From positions 930,001 to 994,000 of the forward strand of contig CP090852.1 of NCBI GenBank assembly GCA_041879415.1: a stretch of 64,000 nucleotides of DNA, written 5' to 3'. A model generated the notes under the pieces. That model saw nothing but the letters and a program-made list of their open reading frames with translations, was not told the DNA's origin and did no database searches. Below, piece by piece: positions 17,098 to 25,037 of the stretch; positions within the stretch are counted from its first letter, which is position 1, and every line of letters begins with the position of its first letter. The position numbers and the translations under genes are program-made. Origin of the DNA: Vibrio chagasii (GTDB lineage: Bacteria; Pseudomonadota; Gammaproteobacteria; Enterobacterales; Vibrionaceae).

Positions 17098-18590
17098 TGA
17101 ATTACTACATCGGAATTGATTCTGGCGGTACCTTTATGAAAGCCGCGCTGTTTAATGCCAAAGGCGAACAGCAAGGCTTGGCACGTGTCTCAGCGAGCGT
17201 CATTAACGAAAAGCAAGGTTGGGTAGAACGTGACCTAGACGCGCTGTGGGGCAACGCTGTAGCCGTGATTAAACAGCTACTTGAAACCACACAGGTTGAG
17301 CCAACAGCCATCAAAGGCTTAAGTATTTCAGCGCAAGGTAAAGGTGTTTACCTGCTAGACAAGCAAGGCAAAAACTTGGGCCACGGCATCATGTCGTCAG
17401 ACTCTCGCTCGCTACCCATCGTTAAAGAGTGGTTAGAGCAAGGCAAAGCACAAGAGATCTACCCGACCACATTGCAGACTCTGTGGACAGGTCACCCAGT
17501 ATCGATCATTCGCTGGATCAAAGAGAACGACCGTCAGCGCTACGACCAAATCGGAGCGGTCATGATGTCGCACGATTACCTACGTTATCGCTTAACAGGT
17601 GAAGTTGCCGCTGAACTGACCAACATCTCAGAAAGCAATGTCTTCAACTCCATTACTGGCGAGTACGATAAAGCACTGCTGACAACCTTCGGTATTGAAG
17701 AGATCTGGGATGCGCTGCCACCGGTAGTAAAACCTCAGCAGCAAGCAGGCAAAATTACAGCCGCTATCGCTGAAGAGACAGGCCTTGCACTTGGCACTCC
17801 AGTCTTTGGTGGTCTATTTGATGTGGTTTCAACAGCCATCTGCTCTGGTATTAATTCATCAGAAGACACCTTGAATTATGTGATGGGCACTTGGGCAGTA
17901 ACCTCTGGTATTTCCAAGCAAGTCACTCAAGAGACGCACAACTTTGTCTATGGCCACTATGCGGTCGATGGGGAATACATCATTCATGAAGCAAGCCCAA
18001 CCTCAGCAGGTAACTATGAGTGGTTTGCTGACTACCTTGGTGAAAATGGCAAGCTCGACCATGCTCAGAATCAAGCATTAGTCGATGCATTAGACCCGGC
18101 ATCTAGCTCGGTCTACTTCGTGCCATTCCTTTATGGTTCAAACCAAGGCTTAGGGCTTAAATCTGGCTTCTACGGATTACAGTCTCACCACACCAAAGGC
18201 CATCTAATTCAAGCGATTTGGGAAGGCATTCTATTCTGTCACAACCTTCATCTTGAACGTATGCGTCAGCGTTTCCCGAAAGCGGATCTGCTGAAAGTGA
18301 CGGGCGGTCCTGCCTCCAGCCCTGTTTGGATGCAAATGCTGGCAGACCTTACCGGAATGACAGTTGAAGTCTCCGACGTAGATGAAACAGGGTCACTTGG
18401 CGCAGCCATGATGGCTATGGTTGGCGCTGGTGAATTTGCTTCTTTAGCAGAGTGCACGCAAAGCGTTACTCACTCAGCTTCTCGTGTTGAGCCGAACCTA
18501 GCAAACTACGAAAAATATCAGAAGAAATACAAGCACTACCAACGACTGGTTCAGTTGTTTAAACAATTTGAGGAAGAAATGGATGCCTAA
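17097..18590 (+). CDS. lyxK: FGGY kinase: 3-keto-L-gulonate / L-xylulose kinase
   Basis: The 497-residue sugar kinase has the FGGY two-domain fold: N-terminal IGIDSGGTFMKAALF (phosphate 1 loop) and C-terminal VTGGPASSPVWMQMLADLTG (adenosine-binding region, about residues 401-420). It matches LyxK of the yia operon, where it phosphorylates 3-keto-L-gulonate, and L-xylulose more slowly. The product is the substrate of the next-encoded decarboxylase. It is coupled to yiaL upstream and overlaps the decarboxylase gene by 8 bases downstream. Confidence 0.92.
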   Translation: MNYYIGIDSGGTFMKAALFNAKGEQQGLARVSASVINEKQGWVERDLDALWGNAVAVIKQLLETTQVEPTAIKGLSISAQGKGVYLLDKQGKNLGHGIMSSDSRSLPIVKEWLEQGKAQEIYPTTLQTLWTGHPVSIIRWIKENDRQRYDQIGAVMMSHDYLRYRLTGEVAAELTNISESNVFNSITGEYDKALLTTFGIEEIWDALPPVVKPQQQAGKITAAIAEETGLALGTPVFGGLFDVVSTAICSGINSSEDTLNYVMGTWAVTSGISKQVTQETHNFVYGHYAVDGEYIIHEASPTSAGNYEWFADYLGENGKLDHAQNQALVDALDPASSSVYFVPFLYGSNQGLGLKSGFYGLQSHHTKGHLIQAIWEGILFCHNLHLERMRQRFPKADLLKVTGGPASSPVWMQMLADLTGMTVEVSDVDETGSLGAAMMAMVGAGEFASLAECTQSVTHSASRVEPNLANYEKYQKKYKHYQRLVQLFKQFEEEMDA

Positions 18591-19248
18591 GTCCTTACTA
18601 AAACCATCTAAGCCTTTGTTACAAATGGCGCTTGATGCTACGGATATTGATACCGCACTCGCGTCTATTGAGCATGTCGCTGACAAGCTCGACGTGATTG
18701 AAATCGGGACGATTCTGGCCTTTGCTCACGGCGTAGACAGCGTAAGAATCCTGAGAGAAAAGTACCCAAACCACACTATCGTGTGTGATATGAAAATCAC
18801 CGATGCGAGCGCAATTTTGACCCGTCTAGCAATGGAAGCCGGTGCCAACTGGGTAACCGTTAGCGCAGCCGCTCACATTGAAACTATCCGCTCAGCGAAG
18901 AAAGTCACTGACGAGTTTAACGGTGAAGTACAAATTGAACTGTACGGCCACTGGACGATGGATGACGCGCGCGCTTGGGTCGATATGGGTATAACGCAAG
19001 CAATTTATCACCGTTCACGCGATGCGGAACTGGCTGGTGTGAGCTGGACCGAAGAAGATTTGATAAAAATGCAGAAATTATCGGATATAGGAATTGAACT
19101 ATCCATTACTGGTGGTATTGTGCCAGACGATCTGCATTTGTTTAAGAATCTGTCTGCAAAGTCATTTATTGCTGGCCGCGCTTTAGCCGGAAGCAATGGA
19201 CGTGATATTGCAGAAAATTTCCATACTGAAATAGGTAAACACTGGTAG
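18583..19248 (+). CDS. sgbH: 3-keto-L-gulonate-6-phosphate decarboxylase
   Basis: The 221-residue TIM-barrel enzyme belongs to the orotidine-5'-phosphate decarboxylase suprafamily and makes L-xylulose-5-phosphate and CO2. The metal and catalytic block DMKITD is at residues 69-74. The His of TVSAAAHIE and the phosphate-binding SITGGI and FIAGRAL segments follow. The ATG at 18583 is preceded by GAGGAAG at ideal distance and lies inside the end of lyxK. A paralogue, UlaD, lies at 25932-26579. Confidence 0.94.
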   Translation: MPKSLLKPSKPLLQMALDATDIDTALASIEHVADKLDVIEIGTILAFAHGVDSVRILREKYPNHTIVCDMKITDASAILTRLAMEAGANWVTVSAAAHIETIRSAKKVTDEFNGEVQIELYGHWTMDDARAWVDMGITQAIYHRSRDAELAGVSWTEEDLIKMQKLSDIGIELSITGGIVPDDLHLFKNLSAKSFIAGRALAGSNGRDIAENFHTEIGKHW

Positions 19249-19255
19249 CACATAT

Positions 19256-20014
19256 ATGAGTGAGCAAATTAAATCGTTGTCTAAAGCACTGACTGTTCTG
19301 GAGTTCCTTGGGAATTATCCTAATGGCGTCTCACTACAGAAAGTGTCTGAAGGGACAGGCTTCAATAAGTCTTCTGTCCACCGTATTTTGGCAACGTTTG
19401 AAGCCTCTGGTTATGTTGCTCAAATGTGCTCAGGCAAAGAGTATCGCTTAACAATGAAGCTAGTTCAGCTAGGTCACGCAGCCATCAACTCTGACGTGAC
19501 TGGCACTGTTAAGCCTTACCTCTCTGAGCTGCTCGACGATGTGAATGAGACGGTGAACTTTCTCTCTTTTGACGCTGACAACATCATCTTCAAAGATAAG
19601 TTTGAGCCGGTAAATTCCGCGTTTCGTACTCGCACATACGTCGGTTTGCACTCTCCTATGTACTGCTCTGCCGCTGGTAAATGCTACCTAGCGTTCAGCT
19701 CTGACGCTGTGCGCGAAACCTACTGGCAGCGTAATGTCAGCACCATGAAGCCATTAACTGAGAATACGATTCTCGATAAATCTCAGTTTTTCGATGTTCT
19801 CGACAAGATCAAAGCACGCGGTTATGCGCTCGATGATGAAGAGAACGAAGCAGGCATTTCTTGTGTTGCTGTCCCTATTTTCGACAAGAACAAATCCCCT
19901 GTATACGCGGTAAGTGTCTCTTCACTAACGCCAAAAATGAAAGCGTTAGGCTATGAAGAAATTGCCAACAAAATCCAAGACATCACGGCGCGTATAGAAC
20001 AACAACTCTTTTAA
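19256..20014 (+). CDS. yiaJ: IclR-family transcriptional regulator (YiaJ-like)
   Basis: The 252-residue regulator has an N-terminal winged helix (about residues 1-70, with GVSLQKVSEGTGFNKSSVHRIL) and a C-terminal effector-binding IclR domain (about 75-250). In E. coli the equivalent YiaJ is divergent from the operon; here the gene sits inside it, between the decarboxylase and the 3-epimerase. It would therefore be expressed with its targets. It is the obvious ligand for the TTCCGCATTATGGAA palindromes at 10992 and 11125. The effector is presumably a pathway sugar. Confidence 0.9.
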   Translation: MSEQIKSLSKALTVLEFLGNYPNGVSLQKVSEGTGFNKSSVHRILATFEASGYVAQMCSGKEYRLTMKLVQLGHAAINSDVTGTVKPYLSELLDDVNETVNFLSFDADNIIFKDKFEPVNSAFRTRTYVGLHSPMYCSAAGKCYLAFSSDAVRETYWQRNVSTMKPLTENTILDKSQFFDVLDKIKARGYALDDEENEAGISCVAVPIFDKNKSPVYAVSVSSLTPKMKALGYEEIANKIQDITARIEQQLF

Positions 20015-20023
20015 GGAAAAAGA

Positions 20024-20893
20024 ATGTTTGATTCTAAAAACAAATTCAGATTAGGTATTTACGAGAAAGCAATGCCGGCTTCTCTCACTTGGGAAGAACG
20101 TTTTATTTATGCTAAAGACGCGGGTTTCGACTTTGTCGAAATCTCTGTCGATGAGACCGACGAGCGTCGTGCACGTCTCGATTGGTCAGACGAAGAGATT
20201 TACGAGCTTCGCCGCCTATGTGAAAAGCATCAAATGCCTTTCCAATCAATGTGTCTAAGCGCACACCGTAAATTCCCATTCGGTTCTATGGATGAAGCGA
20301 TTCGTACAGAGTCTTTCATCATCATGGAGAAAGCGATTTCTCTTGCATACAAACTGGGTATCCGCTGCATTCAAATGGCGGGCTACGACGTGTATTACGA
20401 ACCGCAATCAGCTGAAACACATGCACGCTTTATCGATGGCATGAAGCAAGCAACCAAAATGGCAGAACGCGCTGGCATTATGCTGGGCGTAGAGATCATG
20501 GATACGCCTTACCTCAACTCGCTAAGCAAGTTTGAAGTACTAAAACGTGAGATCCCATCTCCTTACTTCATGGCCTACCCAGATGTCGGCAATATCTCTG
20601 GTTGGAATTACGATGTTTGTACTGAGCTGAAACTGAGCCGTGACCACCTAGTGCAGGTGCATCTAAAAGATACACTGCGCGTTTCTGAAACCTGTAAAGG
20701 TCAGTTCCGAGATCTTGTGATTGGTGAAGGTCAAGTCGACTTCCCTTCAATTTTCAAAACCTTGGCAGACATTGATTACAGCGCACCACTAGTGATCGAG
20801 ATGTGGGCTCAAAATGACAACTGGTTAGAAGACATCAAACAAGCGAAAGCAACCTTGAAGTCAATCGCGAACCAATCTGGCTTTGAGCTATAA
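20024..20893 (+). CDS. sgbU: L-ribulose-5-phosphate 3-epimerase (SgbU/UlaE type)
   Basis: The 289-residue AP-endonuclease-like TIM barrel interconverts L-xylulose-5-phosphate and L-ribulose-5-phosphate. The N-terminus LGIYEKAMPASLTWEER, FVEISVDETDERRARLDW, the metal-binding GVEIMDTPYLNS and QVHLKDT, and the C-terminal VIEMWAQND are hallmarks of the UlaE/SgbU family. AAGGAAAAAG precedes the ATG. It follows the IclR gene by 9 bases. The paralogue at 25027-25923 is very similar, for example sharing LSAHRKFPFGS and NISGWNYD. Confidence 0.93.
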   Translation: MFDSKNKFRLGIYEKAMPASLTWEERFIYAKDAGFDFVEISVDETDERRARLDWSDEEIYELRRLCEKHQMPFQSMCLSAHRKFPFGSMDEAIRTESFIIMEKAISLAYKLGIRCIQMAGYDVYYEPQSAETHARFIDGMKQATKMAERAGIMLGVEIMDTPYLNSLSKFEVLKREIPSPYFMAYPDVGNISGWNYDVCTELKLSRDHLVQVHLKDTLRVSETCKGQFRDLVIGEGQVDFPSIFKTLADIDYSAPLVIEMWAQNDNWLEDIKQAKATLKSIANQSGFEL

Positions 20894-20902
20894 GGAGCGA
20901 CC

Positions 20903-21226
20903 ATGACTATTTTTCGCACCGCATTTTTCGAAGCTGATTTAACCGAAGAGCAAAAACAAGACTTCTACCAATACATGGAAAATGAAGTCGCACCGATCAT
21001 TCGCACTTTCCCGAATAATCAGGGTTTAACGTTGAATAAACCGGAAGCGATTGAAGCAGAAAGCCATAAAAACCTGCTACTTATGATGCAGCACAGCTAC
21101 GAAAGTGAGTCAGCAATGGCGGAAGCTCTCGACTCTGACGCTCGCATTAGGAGCATGCACGCCACTAAGGTGATCATCGAAAAATACAATATTCATGTTC
21201 ATCACATTAATTTTGTACGTGACTAA
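20903..21226 (+). CDS. Small conserved protein, probable dimeric alpha/beta barrel
   Basis: The 107-residue product is the last gene before the operon terminator. A near-perfect ribosome site (AAGGAG, 6 bases) follows the 3-epimerase gene by 9 bases. I do not recognise a named family. The order of a beta strand, a long helix (about residues 15-35), a central strand pair and a C-terminal strand (HVHHINFV) resembles the ferredoxin-like alpha/beta barrels of monooxygenase or muconolactone-isomerase type. A role in opening or isomerising an unstable keto-sugar acid is a guess from context only. Confidence 0.75.
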   Translation: MTIFRTAFFEADLTEEQKQDFYQYMENEVAPIIRTFPNNQGLTLNKPEAIEAESHKNLLLMMQHSYESESAMAEALDSDARIRSMHATKVIIEKYNIHVHHINFVRD

Positions 21227-21244
21227 TTCCTAGCACCTTTGTTC

Positions 21245-21274
21245 AAAAGCAGAAGATCATCTTCTGCTTTTTTT
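21245..21274 (+). terminator. Terminator of the diketogulonate operon
   Basis: A perfect palindrome, AAAAGCAGAAG (21245-21255) with CTTCTGCTTTT (21261-21271) around ATCAT, is followed by more T residues. It separates the operon from the MFS gene. Confidence 0.93.
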
Positions 21275-21297
21275 GTCGCTATTTATAAGGAATCACT

Positions 21298-22509
21298 ATG
21301 AAAGTATTCCCGTTAAAAGATGCCCCTCTGGTTTTGCTGTCTCTGATATTTTTTATCTGGGGGCTAATCACCGTTTCAAGTAACTCACTCATTCCCTACT
21401 ACAAAGAAGCTTTCGATCTCGACTATAAAATGGCAATGCTGTTTCCGATGGCGTTTTTCATCACTCGAGTGACCGTCTCGCTTCCGACGTCGTTCGTAAT
21501 GGCAAAAATCGGCTACCGCCGCACATTAAAATTCTGTTTGCTTTGGTGTGTATTAGGCTGCTTGGTGATGGCTTATTTAGTTCGCTCACAAGACTTAACG
21601 CTTACCTTACTTGGTATCTTGTTAATGGCATCGGGGCTCTCTGCCATTCAAGTCGTCAGCTCACCTTATGTGTCTCTGCTTTCAACACCCGATAAAAGCG
21701 TGATTAGACAAAGCATCGCAACAGCATCTAACTCGATAGGAACAGTGTTGGGGCCTTTAGTACTGAGTGCGGTAGTAGTGATAGCGACAAGTTATCAAAT
21801 TAACAGCACAGCCGAGCAAGTCTCCATTCTCTTTCTACTGATCGCGCTCTTTTTCCTTGGTTTGCTCGTATTCTTTCAGCGCATTGATATCCCTGATATT
21901 AAACCTAAGCAGCTAACCGGCTTCTGGCGTGGGTTACTTACGTTACTGAAAAATCGCTCTTTCTTAAAATTGGCTCTGGTTCTTCTGTTCTACATTGGGG
22001 TTGAAGTGAGTTTTGGTACTTTCACTATTACCTATTTGGCAGACGCAAAGTATGGTGATTTAGGGCTTATCTCAGCCACCCAGATCATTGCTGCGTATTG
22101 GGTCTTTATGTTCATTGGCCGTTTGTTGTTTGCCAAGTTTGGCCAACACCTGAACTCACATACTCTATTTTTGTGTTCATGCTTGGTTGCTATTGTTATC
22201 AGTATCACCGCATTGCTGCTTGATCACCTTTGGACAGGCTATTTACTGCTGGTCGTCGGCCTTTGCAACTCGACACTTTATCCGATCATTTACGCTCAAG
22301 CGCTTCAAGCAGCTGGCAAACAGAGCTCACAAGGAGCCGCGATTCTGATCATGTGTTCTATTGGTGGAATTGCATTGCCTTTTGTACAAGCGAGCTTAAT
22401 TGACGCATTTACGCTGAGTATGAGCTATATTGCGCCAGCATTGGCTTATATCGGCATGGTCGTGTTGTATTGGTCGGTGGTGAAGCACCAAGCTAAATCA
22501 ATCGCTTAA
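21298..22509 (+). CDS. MFS transporter, FucP/FHS-like sugar permease
   Basis: The 403-residue integral membrane protein has about 12 hydrophobic segments and the MFS loop motif GYRRTLK after the second segment. Its overall pattern (FFIWGLITVSSNSLIPYYKEAFDL at the start, SSPYVSLLSTPDKS in segment 4) resembles the fucose/glucose FHS permeases. A sugar or sugar acid is the likely cargo, with the neighbouring operon suggesting a related compound. The AAGGAATCACT ribosome site precedes the start. The start lies 27 bases beyond the operon terminator, so readthrough or its own promoter is needed. Confidence 0.85.
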   Translation: MKVFPLKDAPLVLLSLIFFIWGLITVSSNSLIPYYKEAFDLDYKMAMLFPMAFFITRVTVSLPTSFVMAKIGYRRTLKFCLLWCVLGCLVMAYLVRSQDLTLTLLGILLMASGLSAIQVVSSPYVSLLSTPDKSVIRQSIATASNSIGTVLGPLVLSAVVVIATSYQINSTAEQVSILFLLIALFFLGLLVFFQRIDIPDIKPKQLTGFWRGLLTLLKNRSFLKLALVLLFYIGVEVSFGTFTITYLADAKYGDLGLISATQIIAAYWVFMFIGRLLFAKFGQHLNSHTLFLCSCLVAIVISITALLLDHLWTGYLLLVVGLCNSTLYPIIYAQALQAAGKQSSQGAAILIMCSIGGIALPFVQASLIDAFTLSMSYIAPALAYIGMVVLYWSVVKHQAKSIA

Positions 22510-22667
22510 ATAGCGTTTAAATATAACGATGAGATAGAGATCAGCATGACTGCTGAAGGAAGTACAAGGGAAGTGTAGAGGGGTTGGATTGAGCTTGAGC
22601 TAAGTTGTATCAGTAGGTGATATTGCATCACCCCTGATCACACTTAGCTAGTGTTTATCTGTTGAGA

Positions 22668-22805
22668 TTAAACCCAAGCAGAAGCAACAAGTAGGATGAT
22701 TGCACCCATAATTGCCGTAGACTTTGCAAAGAAAAGAACTTCATTCATTACAGAAGGTTTTACTAATGTTTTGCTGCTTTCGTTTGTGATTACTGTAGCA
22801 TTCAT
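22668..22805 (-). CDS. 45-residue small membrane protein
   Basis: The frame from the ATG at 22805 to the TAA at 22668-22670 encodes 45 residues: a polar N-terminus (MNATVITNESSKTLV...) and one hydrophobic helix (about residues 29-45, STAIMGAIILLVASAWV). AGGAGG (minus strand of 22844-22849) lies 38 bases upstream with no ATG, GTG or TTG at normal spacing. A frame from an ATT just after it ends in a TGA overlapping the ATG, so coupled translation is possible. I do not know the family. It lies alone between the MFS gene and the ascorbate operon. Confidence 0.6.
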   Translation of the reverse strand: MNATVITNESSKTLVKPSVMNEVLFFAKSTAIMGAIILLVASAWV

Positions 22806-22981
22806 TGTTCGTTCTCGTTGTTGTGTGATCTATGGCTAATTTTCCTCCTAAATGTGATTAAAGTCAACAATTTCTGTAGTTTTATTACACAATGGTAAAT
22901 CGTTAGTTTGGTAACACTAAAGATAAGCTAACCACACCTTAAGGCTCTTCTAAACAATATTCACTCTAGATTGAGAGATAC

Positions 22982-23026
22982 AAAAAAGGCTTGGAGCCCC
23001 CTTTGAACCAAGAGGAATCCAAGCCT
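22982..23026 (-). terminator. Terminator of the rpe-like gene
   Basis: AGGCTTGGA (22987-22995) pairs with TCCAAGCCT (23018-23026). On the minus strand the hairpin runs into six T residues. It closes the minus-strand ascorbate gene group. Confidence 0.85.
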
Positions 23027-23051
23027 ATTAATTGTCGAGCCTTTGTTGGCG

Positions 23052-23717
23052 CTACTTAGCCAATTCCGCTCTCATCGCGTCAATCGTCTGCTGATAGTCT
23101 TCACTATCAAAAATCGCCGACCCAGCAACAAACATATCAGCACCGGCATCAGCAATCTCTTTTATGTTATTTACTTTCACACCACCGTCTACTTCTAAAC
23201 GAATTGTGCGCCCCGATTGGTTAATACGTCTTCTAATTTCACGCAGTTTATCTAGCGTCGCAGGAATAAACGATTGGCCTCCAAATCCAGGATTCACAGA
23301 CATCACTAAGATAAGATCCACTTTATCCATGATGTAATCCAAATGGCTTAACGGTGTTGCAGGGTTCAGCACTACGCCCGCTTGGCAACCATACTCTTTG
23401 ATCAGCTGTAGCGTACGATCAACGTGTTCAGACGCCTCAACATGGAAAGTAATCATACTCGCCCCTGCTTTTGCAAAATCCGGGATCATTGAATCAACGG
23501 GTTTTGCCATTAAGTGGACATCAATAGGAGCAGTAATACCGTAATCACGCAGAGCCTTTAGCACCGGAGCACCAAAGGTTAAGTTAGGTACATAATGATT
23601 ATCCATTACGTCGAAGTGAATCACATCAGCACCAGCTGCAATGACATTTGCAACATCTTCGCCTAAACGAGCAAGATCAGCAGACAGAATGGAAGGCGAG
23701 ATAAGGTAATCTTTCAT
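23052..23717 (-). CDS. Ribulose-phosphate 3-epimerase paralogue
   Basis: The 221-residue TIM barrel belongs to the Rpe/AlsE family. SPSILSAD at the N-terminus, the metal-binding HFDVMDNHYVPN and DVHLMA, MSVNPGFGGQSF, and the phosphate loop VDGGV with FVAGSAIF are all present. It probably interconverts D-ribulose-5-P and D-xylulose-5-P, linking the ascorbate pathway's end product to the pentose phosphate cycle. A D-allulose-6-P role (AlsE) cannot be excluded. AAGGAA precedes the ATG. It follows the HAD gene by 33 bases. Confidence 0.9.
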   Translation of the reverse strand: MKDYLISPSILSADLARLGEDVANVIAAGADVIHFDVMDNHYVPNLTFGAPVLKALRDYGITAPIDVHLMAKPVDSMIPDFAKAGASMITFHVEASEHVDRTLQLIKEYGCQAGVVLNPATPLSHLDYIMDKVDLILVMSVNPGFGGQSFIPATLDKLREIRRRINQSGRTIRLEVDGGVKVNNIKEIADAGADMFVAGSAIFDSEDYQQTIDAMRAELAK

Positions 23718-23750
23718 AGGGTTCCTTGAGATCAGTATTGTATATTTGAG

Positions 23751-24356
23751 TTATTCGTTGTTGGCCGGTATGAAGGTGGTGACGACACCCTCTTCCACCA
23801 TAAAACAGTCCATTCCGGCACTACTCGCCGCTTGCTGTCCTATGAGTGTGTCTTCAAAAACAACACAATCACTTGGTAATACATCAAGTTGCTGCGCGAC
23901 TTTTAAAAACGTATCGGGATGAGGCTTGTGATTATCGACATCATCGGAGGTCACAAGCGCAGTGATCATTGAAGGAATGTCGGTGGTATCTAGAATGGCT
24001 TTAGCATGCTTAGCTTGTGCGCCCGTACCAATACCCACTTTCTTGAGCTGATAATAACGCTCTAATATGGCGTAGGTTTCCGGTAGTACGTCGCCCTTGT
24101 GCTCAATTGCTTCGAAGTTTGCAATTTTGTCTTTGGTAATCAGTTGTGGGTCAAGAGATAAGTCATATCGCTTCATGATCTCAAGCGTGACTTTGCGTGA
24201 AGGCATGCCACCCAGTTGATCCAACCACTCTTTGTCATAAGGGATGTTGAACTTACTGCAAGTCAGTTCCCAAGCATGGGCGTGGGCAACCATGGAATTA
24301 ACCAAGGTACCATCTAAGTCAAAGATAATTCCTTTATATTTGTCTAAATTCGGCAT
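23751..24356 (-). CDS. HAD phosphatase, YqaB / beta-phosphoglucomutase-like
   Basis: The 201-residue HAD protein of subclass IA has motif I FDLDGTLV, a helical cap (about residues 20-85), motif II TGAQ, the Lys of motif III in NHKPHPD and motif IV FEDTLIGQQAA. It resembles the sugar-phosphate phosphatase YqaB. The ATG at 24356 (MPNLDKYKGII) is chosen, with AAGGA upstream; an earlier ATG at 24386 adds ten residues. It probably forms a two-gene unit with the rpe paralogue, and may hydrolyse pentose phosphates. Confidence 0.86.
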   Translation of the reverse strand: MPNLDKYKGIIFDLDGTLVNSMVAHAHAWELTCSKFNIPYDKEWLDQLGGMPSRKVTLEIMKRYDLSLDPQLITKDKIANFEAIEHKGDVLPETYAILERYYQLKKVGIGTGAQAKHAKAILDTTDIPSMITALVTSDDVDNHKPHPDTFLKVAQQLDVLPSDCVVFEDTLIGQQAASSAGMDCFMVEEGVVTTFIPANNE

Positions 24357-24599
24357 GACTTTTTTAATCCTTTTACCACTTATCATAATAAGAACAGCGC
24401 ACCGGAACTATCAATTCTTATTGTGAATATGATCTCCGCCACCAATACGGTAAATAGTTTTTGCAGTGGCAAACAATGAGTGCTTTTACTCTTGAAATCC
24501 TATTTTGATCGGATCGATATCCGTTTTTGAGGAATGCGTATAGAGTTGAATAAAATGAAAGTGATATAGTCCACCAAAATTCAATTTTGGAAAAAGACC

Positions 24600-24809
24600 A
24601 TGCATTCAACCGACGCAATTGAACTCGTCAAACTAGGCGTAAACATCGAAATCGCAAAAGACTCTTCTCTACACCCAACAGACGCACTAGAAATCGTAAA
24701 GATTGCCAGTGAAATTGGTACTCACGTTACCGTGAAGAAGAAGTACCACACTGAGGTTCTGATGGAGATGGCAAAAGTAGGACGCGACCACATCACTGTT
24801 GCTATCTAA
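24600..24809 (+). CDS. 69-residue protein of three helix-strand repeats
   Basis: The small protein lies antisense to the surrounding ascorbate genes, with its own terminator. It consists of three repeats: residues 2-24 (HSTDAIELVKLG...IEIAKD), 25-48 (HPTDALEIVKIA...HVTVKKK) and 49-69 (YHTEVLMEMAKVG...HITVAI). Each is an amphipathic helix followed by a strand, with the pattern H-x-T-[DE]-x-[LI]-E-x-[VA]-K. I do not recognise a named family. Its HPr-like size and position beside a PTS operon make an accessory role conceivable, but it lacks an HPr active-site His-Arg motif. A purine-rich GGAAAAAG precedes the ATG. Confidence 0.8.
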   Translation: MHSTDAIELVKLGVNIEIAKDSSLHPTDALEIVKIASEIGTHVTVKKKYHTEVLMEMAKVGRDHITVAI

Positions 24810-24846
24810 TCAACGGCGATCGAGTTCTTCACCACAGATAAAGCAG

Positions 24847-24886
24847 AACGTGCAACATATTGGGGGCAATATGCTGCACGTTTTTA
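24847..24886. terminator. Terminator between the repeat-protein gene and ulaE
   Basis: AACGTGCA-CATATTG (24847-24862) pairs with CAATATG-TGCACGTT (24867-24882) with one mismatch, followed by TTTTTA on the plus strand. The two flanking genes converge on it. Confidence 0.9.
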
Positions 24887-24993
24887 TTGCCAGAAAGGAG
24901 CATGAATTTTCTGACATTAGCGATGTTTGACTCGCTAATCGATTAAGCCAACTGAGCTGCTATTCTGTTATTTTTGCGCAATCTCAATCTACG

Positions 24994-25037
24994 CGATTAG
25001 CTTCCAAACGCTTCTTGTCCAAACGATTAGCTTCCAA
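24994..25037. repeat. 30-bp tandem duplication of the ulaE 3' end
   Basis: CGATTAGCTTCCAA occurs at 24994-25007 and again at 25024-25037, a 30-base offset. The repeat includes the last codons (Gly-Ser) and stop of the ulaE gene, so a second, unused Gly-Ser-stop lies downstream in the same frame. Confidence 0.7.
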
